64,000 nucleotides of DNA. Source: Deinococcus arboris (lineage in GTDB: Bacteria; Deinococcota; Deinococci; Deinococcales; Deinococcaceae). Below, in pieces: positions 33,831 through 43,804 of this stretch. The position numbers and the translations under genes are program-made. A model generated the notes under the pieces. It had not been told where the DNA came from, did not search any database, and worked only from the letters and a program-made list of their open reading frames with translations. Position 1 is the stretch's first letter. Every line of letters starts with the position of its first letter. The stretch spans positions 1 through 64,000 of the forward strand of contig NZ_WQLB01000020.1 of the NCBI RefSeq assembly GCF_009755355.1, given 5' to 3'.

Positions 33831-34420
33831 GGCTGCTCCTCGGTGGGGGCGCGGCCGGGCATCAGGCCCGCGCGCTTCAGTTCCCCGATGTGGCGGCCGA
33901 TCACGCCGTAAAACTGCTGCTGCTTGTAGGTCTTTTCCTTGGCCGGCGCAAACCAGCTGTCCACGGTGCCGGGGTCGTCGTCTGTGCGGACGGCCGCTGC
34001 ATCAGGAAACACCAGCCAGGCCAGAGCGTCCGGGTGGGCGGCCTGGGCCTGCCGCAGCGCGTCGCCTGGGCCAGTGGCCTCGGCGGTGCCCACCACGTCC
34101 ACAAAGGTCATGGACCGCTTGTGCGTGCGTTTGATGCCCAGCTGATAGGTACCCGCCTCGCCGGGGGTGTCCAGCCGCCCCGGATGGGTGGTCAATTCTT
34201 CGGGGGTGGCGGTCAGCAGGTCTGCTTCCCGCACGCACCACAGGCTGACGGCGGCGGGGCGGCGCACAAAGACGCTGCGCGCGGTCAGCAGGGCGTGGTC
34301 GGGGTCACCGGCATGAACGGTGCCCACCGCCTGATGGGGCCGGCCCGGCGCGTCCTGCTTGAACACCTCCCAGCGGGGCCACTGGGTGTCGGTGGGGGGG
34401 TGAAGGGTGGGGTGGGTCAT
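33827..34420 (-). CDS. paaB: 1,2-phenylacetyl-CoA epoxidase subunit PaaB, double-length form
   Basis: A 197-residue protein, about twice the usual PaaB (about 95). The N-terminal half carries the PaaB motif [27 protein letters not shown] and [12 protein letters not shown]; the second half repeats the fold more loosely ([32 protein letters not shown]) and ends with [18 protein letters not shown]. PaaB bridges PaaA-PaaC heterodimers, so a tandem PaaB may replace a PaaB dimer. It lies between paaA and paaC with 4-nt coupling to paaC. Confidence 0.88.
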   Translation of the reverse strand: MTHPTLHPPTDTQWPRWEVFKQDAPGRPHQAVGTVHAGDPDHALLTARSVFVRRPAAVSLWCVREADLLTATPEELTTHPGRLDTPGEAGTYQLGIKRTHKRSMTFVDVVGTAEATGPGDALRQAQAAHPDALAWLVFPDAAAVRTDDDPGTVDSWFAPAKEKTYKQQQFYGVIGRHIGELKRAGLMPGRAPTEEQP

Positions 34421-34440
34421 CGTGTCTCCGAATAAAGAAA

Positions 34441-34495
34441 GTGGGAAGTGGTGAGTGGGAAGTGGAAAAGATCAACCCCACTCACCGCTTCCCAC
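34441..34495. repeat. Inverted CCCCACTTCC-type repeat between paaB and paaA
   Basis: GTGGGAAGTGGTGAGTGGG at 34441-34459 and its complement at 34477-34495 pair over 19 nt with one mismatch, loop 17 nt. It is the most structured member of the dispersed repeat and lies within the paa transcript, so it would fold in the mRNA between paaA and paaB. Confidence 0.6.
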
Positions 34496-34515
34496 CACCT
34501 CCTTTCTGTGAAGCG

Positions 34516-35475
<960 letters not shown>

Positions 35476-35503
35476 GCGGCCACCTCCATTGTGAACTGGG
35501 CCC

Positions 35504-35509
35504 AGTGTA
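35504..35509 (-). promoter_or_regulatory. -10 box of the paa operon
   Basis: TACACT on the minus strand, directly adjacent to the PaaR-like operator, giving a short leader that contains the paaA ribosome site. No good -35 hexamer is seen. Confidence 0.5.
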
Positions 35510-35525
35510 CCTAACGGGCGTTAGG
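35510..35525. promoter_or_regulatory. PaaR-type operator
   Basis: CCTAACGGGCGTTAGG, a perfect palindrome apart from its central GG. The core fits the CNAACGNNCGTTNG consensus I recall for the TetR-family repressor PaaR of Thermus thermophilus, which is released by phenylacetyl-CoA. It occupies the spacer just upstream of the -10 of paaA, an ideal place for repression. Confidence 0.75.
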
Positions 35526-35577
35526 CTGGGTGTGGCGCAGGTCGCAAGGCCGGGACAGAGGCAGGCTGGGGCGCGGC

Positions 35578-36132
35578 TTAGCCCTCCTGCGGCTGCGCCT
35601 GAAGCAGCCCCCGCACCCACGCCAGGGCACTGGGCAGCGGGTCGCCCTGCGAGGTCTCCAGGTTCAGGCAGGGTGCCGGCCCCAGGTCCAGCGGCGCGTG
35701 ACACCAGTAGGCCGGCGCCTGAGCGTACGTCAGAGGTAGGTCGATACCGGGCCGCGTCCCCGAAGCGACCCGGGCGTCGTGGCGCTGTTGCAGCACCTCC
35801 AGCGGCGCGTGACAGAACACCTGGGCCAGCCTCGCCCCGTGCGCCTGCGCCAATTTCAGAATGTAGGCTTCGCTGAGCCCGTGATAAAAGTGCGTTTCCA
35901 GCAGGGTGTCCAGGCCAGCGGCCAGGGTGACGCCGGCCACATGCCACATCAGGTCAAAACTGAGGGGACCCGCAACGTCGCGCGGCAGGCCCGGCTGCCG
36001 CGCCAGCACGATGGCCTTGTAATCGTCCTTGGTCACGAAAGGCAGGCGAAGGGTCCAGGCCAGTTGCCCCCCCAGCGTGGACTTGCCCGCTGCGGGCAGC
36101 CCAGTGACCACAAGCAGTAAAGGTGCAGGCAT
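35578..36132 (-). CDS. P-loop kinase-like protein
   Basis: A 184-residue P-loop protein: Walker A GLPAAGKST at residues 11-19, FVTKDDYKAIVL (kinase-type acidic pair), then TLLETHFYHG and VFCHAPLEVLQQRHDARVASG, a lid-like region with Arg residues. It resembles small-molecule kinases of the chloramphenicol phosphotransferase or zeta-toxin group. The substrate is unknown, and no antitoxin or resistance gene is adjacent. A TAGCGT box 6 nt before ATG indicates a leaderless transcript. Confidence 0.8.
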   Translation of the reverse strand: MPAPLLLVVTGLPAAGKSTLGGQLAWTLRLPFVTKDDYKAIVLARQPGLPRDVAGPLSFDLMWHVAGVTLAAGLDTLLETHFYHGLSEAYILKLAQAHGARLAQVFCHAPLEVLQQRHDARVASGTRPGIDLPLTYAQAPAYWCHAPLDLGPAPCLNLETSQGDPLPSALAWVRGLLQAQPQEG

Positions 36133-36242
36133 TCCGGGACGCTAGCACCCTGACCCGGACAGGGGGGCAGGCTTTGCCGTGGGCTGCCGCAGGTGGCGCG
36201 GCCTGGCGGGCACGGTCCCATTTGGGGGTGGACCGGGCCCGC

Positions 36243-36248
36243 TAGAGT
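36243..36248 (+). promoter_or_regulatory. -10 box of the MBL-fold gene (leaderless)
   Basis: TAGAGT, 7 nt before ATG 36256; no ribosome site lies between. Confidence 0.45.
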
Positions 36249-36255
36249 GCAGCCC

Positions 36256-37272
36256 ATGACCGCCCTGCCTGCTGTGGCCCGCCACCTGACCGCTGGGGGC
36301 ACGCGGGTCTACACCCTGCCGCTGCGGGCCTTTCCGCATTTCATGGCGAACGCTTTTCTGGTGGTTCAGGGACCGCTGCAGGCGCCGGCCTACACGGCCC
36401 TGATGGATATGGGCAGTGCCCACGAGGACAGTCTGGCGGACCTCCACGCAGCCCTGGAGGAGGTGCGCACCGCATATGGTGAGGCCTGGTCATGGGCCCG
36501 CCTGGACCGCCTGGTGGTTACCCACCCGCACCCCGACCACGCGGCGGGGCTGCCGGCCGTGCGCGACCTGACCCCGGCGCCAGTCGCTGCCCACGCCTGG
36601 GCGGTGCCCACGCTGCAACACCCGCAGACCCGTCAGGAGGCCTGGCGCGCGGGGGTAGAGGGCCATCTGGTGTGGGCCGGGATTCCCCTGGACAGTGCGT
36701 ATGCCGCCCGTCTGCGCCGCCGCGCCGAGAACCTGATGCTGCCGCGTGGGGTGCCGGTTCAGACCCCTCTGGCAGACGGTGACCTGCTGGACGGGGTGTT
36801 CAGGGTGGTCCACACGCCGGGCCACGACGGCGCCCAGGTGTGCTTGCAGGTGGACGACCTGCTCCTGAGCGCTGACCACCTGCTGCCGCACAACTCGCCG
36901 CCGCTGATGCCCGAGCGCTATCAGCCCGGCGCGGGGCTGCGGCATTACCTGGCCTCGCTGGACCGCGTGGAGGCGCTGCGGGACGTGACGGTGGCCCTGG
37001 GGGGACACGGCGGCCCCATGCCGGATTGGCGGGGGCGCATTCAGGCGCTGCGGGCGCGGTACGCAGACAAACTGGCGGCGGTGCGGGCGGCGGCCACCGG
37101 GCCCCTCACCATTCATGACCTGCTGGGCGCCCTGTACCCCAACCTGCGCCCGGTCCAGGCCATCTTGCTGCTGGACCAGACGGCGGCGCTGGCCGAGTAT
37201 CTGGCAGCCGAGGGCACCCTGACCGAAACCCGGCGCGAGGACGGCGCCGCGCTGTTTCAGGCCGCCGGGTGA
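36256..37272 (+). CDS. MBL-fold metallo-hydrolase
   Basis: A 338-residue metallo-beta-lactamase-fold enzyme. The signature THPHPDHAAGLP (HxHxDH) lies near residue 94, with later ligands in VHTPGHDGAQV and LLLSADHLLPH. The C-terminal 80 residues (LRARYADKLAAVRAAATGPLTIHDLLGALYPN) resemble the winged-helix tail of LACTB2-type thioester hydrolases or nucleases. The substrate is open. Its stop overlaps the GTG of the downstream kinase (GTGA). Confidence 0.88.
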   Translation: MTALPAVARHLTAGGTRVYTLPLRAFPHFMANAFLVVQGPLQAPAYTALMDMGSAHEDSLADLHAALEEVRTAYGEAWSWARLDRLVVTHPHPDHAAGLPAVRDLTPAPVAAHAWAVPTLQHPQTRQEAWRAGVEGHLVWAGIPLDSAYAARLRRRAENLMLPRGVPVQTPLADGDLLDGVFRVVHTPGHDGAQVCLQVDDLLLSADHLLPHNSPPLMPERYQPGAGLRHYLASLDRVEALRDVTVALGGHGGPMPDWRGRIQALRARYADKLAAVRAAATGPLTIHDLLGALYPNLRPVQAILLLDQTAALAEYLAAEGTLTETRREDGAALFQAAG

Positions 37273-38129
37273 CCTGGCCGCCAGCCTCTGTGCAGCGGGC
37301 CTGGGGCCTGACCGTAGAGGCTGACCTGGGCGGGCGGCTGAATCTGCACTGGCAGGTCCGTGCCGCTGGAGTGCGGGCCGTCCTGCGCCGCTGGCACGGC
37401 CCGGAAGCAGAGGTCCGGTACGAACTGAAGGTGCTGCAGCAGGTGGCCAGGCTGGGGTGGGCGGTGCCCTTGGCGCTGTGTGCTCCCATGTACGGGGCAG
37501 GGGCGTGGTGGAGCCTGCACGTCTGGGTGCCGGGTGACCCCGCCCCGCGCGAGAACCCAGAGGCGCGGGGCCGCTGGCTGGCCGAGGTTCACGCGGCGTT
37601 TGCTGCGCTGCCGGCGCTGCCGGTCCGCCCCGGCTGGCGCCCGGACCTGGAGATGCTCACTGACCCCGCCACCGACGCCCTGCTCAGCGCCCACGAGGCC
37701 GCCCGCCCTGACGAGGTGCGCCTGTACCGCTGGCATCTGGAGCGCGCCCGCGCCGCGCTGGCGGGCCTGGACACGGCGGGCCGGCCCAGGCACCTGATTC
37801 ACGGGGATTTCACACCCTGGAACCTACGGGTGCAGCGGGGCAGGCTGACGGGCCTGCTGGATTTCGAACTGGCCCGCCCCGCCGACCCTGTGGCCGACTT
37901 TGCGCTGGCCTGGCGCGGGGTGCATGACGGGGTGGTGGCCGGGTACGCCGAGGTGCGGCCTCTGTCCGGGGAAGACCGCGCCCTGCTGACCCCGCTGTGG
38001 TGGGCGCACCTGCTGGCGGGCGCCTGCGCCGCGTTGCGGGCCGGGGTGCCTGACGACGGCTGGACCGCCCGCAAGTTGCAGGTGCGCTCACCCCTGATGG
38101 GGCCCCTGGCCGCGCCATACCCCGGCTGA
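37269..38129 (+). CDS. APH-fold phosphotransferase
   Basis: A 286-residue kinase of the aminoglycoside/choline phosphotransferase fold. The catalytic loop [11 protein letters not shown] and metal-binding Asp in [21 protein letters not shown] are near residues 178 and 195. An N-terminal lobe is present ([21 protein letters not shown]). It may phosphorylate a metabolite; an antibiotic role cannot be inferred. GTG start overlaps the MBL gene stop by 4 nt, so they are one unit. Confidence 0.85.
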   Translation: MTWPPASVQRAWGLTVEADLGGRLNLHWQVRAAGVRAVLRRWHGPEAEVRYELKVLQQVARLGWAVPLALCAPMYGAGAWWSLHVWVPGDPAPRENPEARGRWLAEVHAAFAALPALPVRPGWRPDLEMLTDPATDALLSAHEAARPDEVRLYRWHLERARAALAGLDTAGRPRHLIHGDFTPWNLRVQRGRLTGLLDFELARPADPVADFALAWRGVHDGVVAGYAEVRPLSGEDRALLTPLWWAHLLAGACAALRAGVPDDGWTARKLQVRSPLMGPLAAPYPG

Positions 38130-38154
38130 GCGCCCTGCGCTACCCTGGAGCGTT

Positions 38155-38817
38155 ATGACCCCCGAGCGTTACGCCAAGATTCTGCGGGTGCTCCGCAGGC
38201 GCCAGCCCACCCTGACTGTGCTGATGGACGAGGTAAATAAGCCCCACAACCTCTCGGCCATCGTGCGCACCTGTGACGCGGTGGGGGTGTTGCAGGCGCA
38301 CGCGGTGCCGCCGCGCGGCGGGCGGCTGGCGGCCTTTGACGGCCACACGTTTGAAGCCACCAGCGGCAGCGCTCACAAGTGGGTGCCGGTGCAGCGCCAC
38401 GAGGACGCGGTCAGCGCCGTGCGCGCCTTGCAGGCCCAGGGCTTTGCCGTGCTGGCCACCCACCTGTCGCAGCGCAGCGTGGACTACCGCGAACCCGACT
38501 ACACCCGCCCCACCTGCGTGCTGCTGGGCGCCGAGAAATGGGGCGTGTCCGATGAAGCGGCCGAGGCCGCCGACGCCAACATCGTGATTCCCATGTTCGG
38601 GATGGTGCAGAGCCTGAATGTCTCGGTGGCCGCCGCCACTATTCTGTTTGAAGCGCAGCGGCAGCGCCTGGCCGCCGGCCTGTACGACACCCCGCAGTTC
38701 AAAGACGAGGAACTGCGCGCCTGGGCGTTTGAATGGGCTTACCCCGACCTGGCCCCCGGTTACCGCGAGCGCGGCGAGGCGTACCCGGCGCTGGACGAGC
38801 AGGGGCAGCTGGTATAA
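38155..38817 (+). CDS. trmH: tRNA (guanosine(18)-2'-O)-methyltransferase
   Basis: A 220-residue SPOUT methyltransferase for Gm18 in the tRNA D-loop. Begins [44 protein letters not shown], diagnostic of TrmH, with motif 2 [14 protein letters not shown] and motif 3 [25 protein letters not shown]. The C-terminal helical extension matches TrmH (Thermus TrmH is similar in length). A TACCCT box is 8 nt upstream. Distinct from the RlmB-like enzyme at 17537. Confidence 0.93.
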   Translation: MTPERYAKILRVLRRRQPTLTVLMDEVNKPHNLSAIVRTCDAVGVLQAHAVPPRGGRLAAFDGHTFEATSGSAHKWVPVQRHEDAVSAVRALQAQGFAVLATHLSQRSVDYREPDYTRPTCVLLGAEKWGVSDEAAEAADANIVIPMFGMVQSLNVSVAAATILFEAQRQRLAAGLYDTPQFKDEELRAWAFEWAYPDLAPGYRERGEAYPALDEQGQLV

Positions 38818-39071
38818 GGCGGGACTGCTCTGCTGGTGGGGCAGAGTGGAAGGACAGTGGTCTGGCCTCCTCTGGCTACAGGGCTGCCGCTGGTGTTGCT
38901 CGCGCTGCGCCGCCGTTTCGCCCCCCTCTTTGGCGCCTGCAGTGGTCTTCTGCCGAATCATCGCTATTCCGTAGAACGCACATGGACCGTTCCCGACAAG
39001 TCACTGCCTCGCTGACCTGCGGTCGCCCGCGCCTGCCCATATCGCCTGACCGCCCCGTTTGAGGCCAGCGT

Positions 39072-39077
39072 TACACT
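39072..39077 (+). promoter_or_regulatory. -10 box of apgM (leaderless)
   Basis: TACACT, 6 nt before ATG 39084. The 265 bases before it (after trmH) show no ORF or motif. Confidence 0.5.
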
Positions 39078-39083
39078 GCCCCC

Positions 39084-40316
39084 ATGCATGACCAACTCGA
39101 CACCATCCGCGACCTGGCCAAGAAAACCGACAGCAAGATTCTGATGGTGGTGCTGGACGGCGTGGGCGGCCTGCCGATGACTGTGAATGGCGACAGCGAA
39201 CTGGCCGCCGCCCAGACACCCAACCTGGACGCGCTGGCCGCGCAGAGCCAGCTGGGCCAGATCGAGCTGGTGGGGGCGGGCATCACGCCGGGCAGCGGGC
39301 CGGGGCACCTGAGCCTCTTCGGGTACGACCCGCTGCGCTACGTGGTGGGGCGCGGCGCCCTGAGCGCGGTGGGGATTGGCGTCAAGCTGGAAGCCGGCGA
39401 CGTGGCGGTGCGCGGCAACTTCGCCACCCTGGGCGAGAACCGCATCGTGCTGGACCGCCGCGCTGGGCGCCCCAGCGATGAGAAGAACGCCGACATTGTG
39501 GCCCAGTTGCGTGCCGCTCTCCCCAGCCTGGACGGCACCCCAGTTGAGATTTACACCGAGAGCGAACACCGGTTTGTCGTGGTGTTCCGGGCGGCGGGCG
39601 GGGCGCCCCTGGGGGCCAACCTCAGCGATGTGGACCCTCAGGCCACCGGCGTGCAGCCCATGACTGCCCAGGCCCACGACGAGGCGAGTGCGCGCACCGC
39701 CGCCCTGGTCAACGCCTTCGTGGCCCGCGCCGAGGCGACCCTGGCCGCCGAACCGCAGGTGAACGGGGTCCTGTTCCGGGGGTACAGCGACGTGCCGCGT
39801 TTTCCCTCCTTTGCCGAGGCGTATGGCCTGCGCGCGGCCTGCATCGCCAGCTACCCCATGTACAAGGGGCTGGCCAGCCTGGTGGGGATGGACGTGCTGG
39901 CCGTTGAGGGCCACGAGGACGCCCTGGACGGCAAGGTGCAGGCCCTGACCGAGAACTGGGCCAAATACGACTTCTTCTACTTTCACGTCAAGAAAACGGA
40001 CTCGACCGGCGAGGACGGCGATTTTGCCGCCAAGGTCAAAAAGATTGAGCTGTTCGACGCCTTGCTGCCGCAGCTGCTGGCCCTGAACCCGGATGTGCTG
40101 GCCATTGTGGGCGACCACAGCACGCCCAGCAAACTGGCGACCCACTCCTGGCACCCGGTGCCGCTGCTGATTCGCAGCGAGTACGGGCGGAGGGACGTGG
40201 CCACCCGCTACACCGAGGACGAGGCGCAGAAGGGCAGCCTGGGTCTGCGGCGCGGCACCGACGTGATGCCGCTGCTGATGGCGAATGCGCTGAAACTGAA
40301 CAAGTACGGGGCGTAA
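39084..40316 (+). CDS. apgM: 2,3-bisphosphoglycerate-independent phosphoglycerate mutase, archaeal type
   Basis: A 410-residue alkaline-phosphatase-superfamily enzyme that interconverts 3- and 2-phosphoglycerate in glycolysis. Metal sites are [10 protein letters not shown] with TPNLDALA near residues 24-50, [14 protein letters not shown] (nucleophile Ser region), [10 protein letters not shown] near residue 305 and VGDHSTPS near residue 345. The length and [11 protein letters not shown] block match ApgM of archaea and Deinococcus-Thermus rather than the bacterial GpmI. Function is secure. Confidence 0.94.
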   Translation: MHDQLDTIRDLAKKTDSKILMVVLDGVGGLPMTVNGDSELAAAQTPNLDALAAQSQLGQIELVGAGITPGSGPGHLSLFGYDPLRYVVGRGALSAVGIGVKLEAGDVAVRGNFATLGENRIVLDRRAGRPSDEKNADIVAQLRAALPSLDGTPVEIYTESEHRFVVVFRAAGGAPLGANLSDVDPQATGVQPMTAQAHDEASARTAALVNAFVARAEATLAAEPQVNGVLFRGYSDVPRFPSFAEAYGLRAACIASYPMYKGLASLVGMDVLAVEGHEDALDGKVQALTENWAKYDFFYFHVKKTDSTGEDGDFAAKVKKIELFDALLPQLLALNPDVLAIVGDHSTPSKLATHSWHPVPLLIRSEYGRRDVATRYTEDEAQKGSLGLRRGTDVMPLLMANALKLNKYGA

Positions 40317-40346
40317 GCGTGCCGTTCCATCCGTGACCGCTGCGCC

Positions 40347-40910
40347 ATGACGGCCCCGCTGCCCCGCCCGCTGCTGGTGCTGGACCTGGACGAAACGCTG
40401 TGGCACGGCGTTCCGGACCAGACGGCCCTCAGCGGCGTGCGCTTCGGGCTGCGCCCCTTTCTGGGGCAGTTCCTGCACACAGTGTCGCAGGGCTACGACC
40501 TGGCCGTCTGGACAGCCGCCAGCGAGGACTGGATGCTGTGCGGGCTGGACGCTACGCGGCAGGCCACAGGCTTTGACCTGCGCGGCCAGGCGGTCTTTCT
40601 GTGGGCGCGTGACCGCTGTGCGTGGCGGCGCAGCGAAACTGGCGAACTGCACCCACGTAAGCCGGCCCGAAAGTTCCGCGCGGGCTGGGTGCGGGCGCGC
40701 TACCCCCGGTCCCGCATTCTGGTGGTGGATGACCTGGCAAGCAATTACGCCTGCGGGTACGGTCATCTGGTCAAGGTGACCTCATGGACCGGCGCCCAGG
40801 ACGACACTGAACTGCTCAGGCTAGGGCCTTATCTGCTGACGCTCGCCGCCCACCCTGATCTGCGTCAGGTGGAAAAACGCGGCTGGCAGGCCAGGTCAGC
40901 CGCTGACTGA
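40347..40910 (+). CDS. FCP1/NIF-like HAD phosphatase
   Basis: A 187-residue HAD-superfamily protein of the NLI-interacting-factor (FCP1-like) branch. Catalytic DLDETLWHG (DxDxT) at residue 13, LAVWTAASEDWM (motif II Thr/Ser), then KPARKFRAGW and ILVVDDLASNYACGYG (motif IV acidic pair). In eukaryotes this fold dephosphorylates RNA polymerase II; bacterial members are mostly uncharacterised. It follows apgM by 30 nt in the same direction. Confidence 0.85.
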   Translation: MTAPLPRPLLVLDLDETLWHGVPDQTALSGVRFGLRPFLGQFLHTVSQGYDLAVWTAASEDWMLCGLDATRQATGFDLRGQAVFLWARDRCAWRRSETGELHPRKPARKFRAGWVRARYPRSRILVVDDLASNYACGYGHLVKVTSWTGAQDDTELLRLGPYLLTLAAHPDLRQVEKRGWQARSAAD

Positions 40911-40925
40911 CCCGGCCCTCCCATC

Positions 40926-40955
40926 TTTTCCCACTCCCCACAACCCACTGCCTAC
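40926..40955 (+). repeat. Dispersed CCCCACTTCC-type intergenic repeat, copy 5
   Basis: TTTTCCCACTCCCCACAACC followed by CACTGCCTAC, between convergent HAD phosphatase and mocR genes; closest to copy 1. Confidence 0.5.
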
Positions 40956-40962
40956 GGCCCCC

Positions 40963-42396
40963 TCACGCCAGCCGCTCTGAGCCGCTCCGGCCCTGAAATG
41001 ACACCCAGGCGTCCCTCAAGCGGTGCACTGTCTCGGGCAGCCGGGCCGGGTCCAGGGTAAACGGCAGGCGCAGGTACTGATCGGGCAGCGGCGTCACGCT
41101 CATGGCCGCGCCGGGAAAGAGGCGCAGGCCGTGGCGGGCGGCGTGGTGGGTGAAGCGGCTGGCCTCGGGGGTGGGCAGGGTGACCCACAGAAACTGGCCG
41201 CCGCCGGGCAGCTCAAAGGTCCAGTCGGGCAATTCGGTGCGCAGCAGGGTCGCCAGCAGGTCGCGGGCGGGCGTTACGGCCTCGCGGCGTTGGCGGCGCA
41301 GGGCCTCTGGGTCGCGCAGGAGGTGTAGGGCGGCGTGCTGGGCGGGCAGGCTGCCGCCAAAATCGGCCAGGGTTTTGGCCTGACCCAGGGGCGCGGCCAG
41401 GCCGGGCGGCAGGCGCATCCAGCCCACCCGCAGCCCGGCCCAGTACAGTTTGGACAGAGAGCCAACGGTGATGATGGGCGCCGCTGGCGCGAGGGCGGCC
41501 AGGCGGGGCGGAGGCGGGTCGCCGCTAAAGCCCAGGTCCAGCAGGGTGTCGTCCTCGATGGTGGGCAGATTCGCCTGCTGGACGAAGGCGGCCAGGCGCT
41601 CGCGGGCGCGCAGCGGCAGGACCCCGCCCGTGGGGTTCTGGTAGGTGGGGGTGAGGAAGGCCAGTCGGGGGCCATGCTCCCGCGCCAGGGCCATGAACGT
41701 GTCGGGATTGAGGCCGCCGCCCAGCACCGGCACCCCCACCAGCGCCGCGCCCGCCGCCCGGAATACGTCAATGGCCCCGAAATAGGTGGGGGTTTCCAGC
41801 AGGGCCGCGTCGCCCCGGCGCAGCAGCGTGGCGGCAATCAGGGCGATGGCCTGCTGGGCGCCACTGGTCACCACGACCTGCTCTGGGGTGGTGGGCAGGC
41901 CCCCTTCTATGGTGTACAGCTCGGCCAGGCGGGCACGCAGGTCGGGCAGGCCATGGGGGTGATACACACTCTCCCGGAAGGCGTCGGCGCTGGCGTCACG
42001 CAGCTGCTCGCGCTGGGCGTCCGACAGCAGGGGCACGGCGATGGTGAAATCCAGTTCGGCCGGCTGGGCGCCGCCCACCGGGGTCCGCAGGGTCAGCACC
42101 GGGGCGGCGCGCGGCGCGGTGGCCGAGACGCGGGTGCCGCTGCCCACCCGTCGCCGCAGCCAGCCGCCGGCCGTCAGGTCATCCAGGGCCGTGACCACGG
42201 TGGCGCGGCTCACCCCCAGCAGGGCCGCCAGGGGGCGCTCGGCAGGCAGGCGGTCACCAGGCCTGAGTTCGCCCCGCTCAATCGCGGCGCGGATCTGCGC
42301 GGCCAATCGAATGGGCAGCGGCCCCTCACCAGCACGCCAGCCGGCCAGCAGCGCGGTCCAGCGGGGAAGGTCGGCGGCGGGGTCGGAGCCGGGCAT
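40963..42396 (-). CDS. MocR/PdxR-type transcriptional regulator with aminotransferase domain
   Basis: A 477-residue GntR-family regulator fused to a fold-type I aminotransferase domain. N-terminal winged helix (about 15-90): LAAQIRAAIERGELRPGDRLPAERPLAALLGVSRATVVTALDDL. The C-terminal domain carries the PLP Lys in TVGSLSKLYWAGLRVGW (around 325) and the YQNPTGG and EDDTLLDLGF motifs. MocR proteins sense PLP or amino compounds. It diverges from benE across a four-copy operator and probably controls both. TAGGCT lies 6 nt before ATG. Confidence 0.93.
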   Translation of the reverse strand: MPGSDPAADLPRWTALLAGWRAGEGPLPIRLAAQIRAAIERGELRPGDRLPAERPLAALLGVSRATVVTALDDLTAGGWLRRRVGSGTRVSATAPRAAPVLTLRTPVGGAQPAELDFTIAVPLLSDAQREQLRDASADAFRESVYHPHGLPDLRARLAELYTIEGGLPTTPEQVVVTSGAQQAIALIAATLLRRGDAALLETPTYFGAIDVFRAAGAALVGVPVLGGGLNPDTFMALAREHGPRLAFLTPTYQNPTGGVLPLRARERLAAFVQQANLPTIEDDTLLDLGFSGDPPPPRLAALAPAAPIITVGSLSKLYWAGLRVGWMRLPPGLAAPLGQAKTLADFGGSLPAQHAALHLLRDPEALRRQRREAVTPARDLLATLLRTELPDWTFELPGGGQFLWVTLPTPEASRFTHHAARHGLRLFPGAAMSVTPLPDQYLRLPFTLDPARLPETVHRLRDAWVSFQGRSGSERLA

Positions 42397-42402
42397 GTGT
42401 CT

Positions 42403-42485
42403 AGCCTACAGGCCAATGGCTTCAGGCGAGCGGGCCAATTCTCAGGCCATTGCCCCTGCCCATCAGGCCAATGTAGGGGCACACT
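42403..42485. promoter_or_regulatory. mocR-benE divergent control region with four GGCCA(A/T)T repeats
   Basis: GGCCAAT at 42411, 42433 and 42466 and GGCCATT at 42445, all in the same orientation, spaced 22, 12 and 21 nt (about 2, 1 and 2 helical turns). Extended copies read CAGGCCAATG. The array lies exactly between the -10 of mocR (42403-42408, minus) and that of benE (CACACT, 42480-42485). Direct repeats are the usual operator form for MocR regulators. Confidence 0.7.
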
Positions 42486-42492
42486 GGAGGCC

Positions 42493-43731
42493 ATGACCAC
42501 CCTGCCCACCCGCCCGGCGGCCTTCTGGCGCGACACCCACCCCAGCGCCGTGCTGGCCGGTCTGGTGACGGTGGTGATTGGCTGGGCTGGCCCCAACGTC
42601 CTGATTTACGCGGTGGCCCAGGCCGCTGGCCTGAGCGACGGCGTGGCCATGTCGTGGCTGTGGGCGCACGCGATCTTTACGGGCCTGACGGGCATTGTGC
42701 TGAGCCTGCGCACCCGCATGCCCATCCTGACCACCTGGAGTACGCCGGGCATCGCCTTTCTGGTGACGGCCTTGCCGGGCATTCCCTTCGCTGAGGCGGT
42801 GGGGGCCTTTCTGCTGTCGGGCGCCCTGGTGTTGCTGCTGGGGACCTTCGCGCCTCTTACGCGCGCGTTGCAGGCCATTCCGGCGCCGCTGGCCGCTGCG
42901 CTGAACGCGGCTATTTTGCTGCCGTTTGGCTTCCGCGCCTTGCAGGCGTTTGGCGACACCCCGGCGCTGGTGGGCGCCATGATAGCGGCGTACTTCGTGT
43001 TGCGGCAGCTGGCGCCGCGCTGGGCGGTGGCGGGCGTGCTCTTGACCGGCGTGCTGGCCAGCGCTGCGCTGGGGCTGTGGCACCCCTCGCCGGTGCCGCT
43101 GGCTCTGACCCGCCCGGAGTTCGTGTGGCCGCAGTTCAGCCTGCACGCCACCCTGAATCTGGCGCTGCCGCTGACGCTGCTGGCGTTTACCGGTCAGTTC
43201 GTGCCGGGCTTCGGGGTCCTGAAGGCCAACGGCTATGAGCCCGCACCCGGCCCGGTCCTGCGGGCCTGCGGCGTGGCCAGCATCGGCGCGGCCTTGTTTG
43301 GTTGCCACAACCTCACGCTGGGCGCCCTGCTGGCCAATATCGTCAGTGGTCCCGAGGCGCACCCGGACGCGGGCAAGCGCTACACCGCCGCCGTCTGGGC
43401 CGGCGCCCTGAACATTCTGGTGGGCCTGTTTGCGGGCACTTTCCTGCACCTGATGGGCATCTTGCCGCCGCAGGCGCTGGCGGCGCTGGCTGGCCTGGCC
43501 CTGCTGGCGGCGATGGGCAGCAGCTTACAGGGGGCCTTCCAGGGGGCGCGGGCGGGGAGCTTGGCCGCGCCGGTCATTCTGGTCGTGACCCTGAGCGGCA
43601 TCGCGCCTCTGGGCATCGGCGCGGCGTTCTGGGCCATCCTGGCGGGCTTGGCCGTGAACTGGATCGAAACGCGCGGCCACCTGGGCCTCTCCGGCTCGCC
43701 TGCCCAGGTGCAGGAGCGTCCCAGTCCTTGA
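42493..43731 (+). CDS. benE: Benzoate/H+ symporter family protein BenE
   Basis: A 412-residue inner-membrane transporter of the BenE (NAT-related) family with about 12 hydrophobic segments. Signature blocks are VVIGWAGPNVLIYAVAQAAG, LTTWSTPGIAFLVT, GFGVLKANGYEP and LTLGALLANIVSGPEAHPD. BenE imports benzoate with protons, but a MocR partner suggests the real substrate could be an amine or vitamin B6-related compound. I take ATG 42493 because the frame continues far upstream only as an antisense artefact of mocR. Confidence 0.88.
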   Translation: MTTLPTRPAAFWRDTHPSAVLAGLVTVVIGWAGPNVLIYAVAQAAGLSDGVAMSWLWAHAIFTGLTGIVLSLRTRMPILTTWSTPGIAFLVTALPGIPFAEAVGAFLLSGALVLLLGTFAPLTRALQAIPAPLAAALNAAILLPFGFRALQAFGDTPALVGAMIAAYFVLRQLAPRWAVAGVLLTGVLASAALGLWHPSPVPLALTRPEFVWPQFSLHATLNLALPLTLLAFTGQFVPGFGVLKANGYEPAPGPVLRACGVASIGAALFGCHNLTLGALLANIVSGPEAHPDAGKRYTAAVWAGALNILVGLFAGTFLHLMGILPPQALAALAGLALLAAMGSSLQGAFQGARAGSLAAPVILVVTLSGIAPLGIGAAFWAILAGLAVNWIETRGHLGLSGSPAQVQERPSP

Positions 43732-43756
43732 CAGGTAGGGGAAGGCCTGTTATCCT
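43728..43756 (+). promoter_or_regulatory. Consensus promoter of an orphan small transcript
   Basis: TTGACA (43728-43733), 17-nt spacer, TATCCT (43751-43756). The -35 overlaps the benE stop codon. It is the best sigma-70-type match I saw in the window. Confidence 0.65.
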
Positions 43757-43804
43757 TACTGTTCTGGCCCGAAACGGCCGTGCTGTGCAGACCACGATGT
43801 ACCT

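Noticed and set aside
41335..42492. N-terminal extension of benE
   Set aside because: The extra sequence is antisense to mocR and lacks family homology. BenE starts at ATG 42493.
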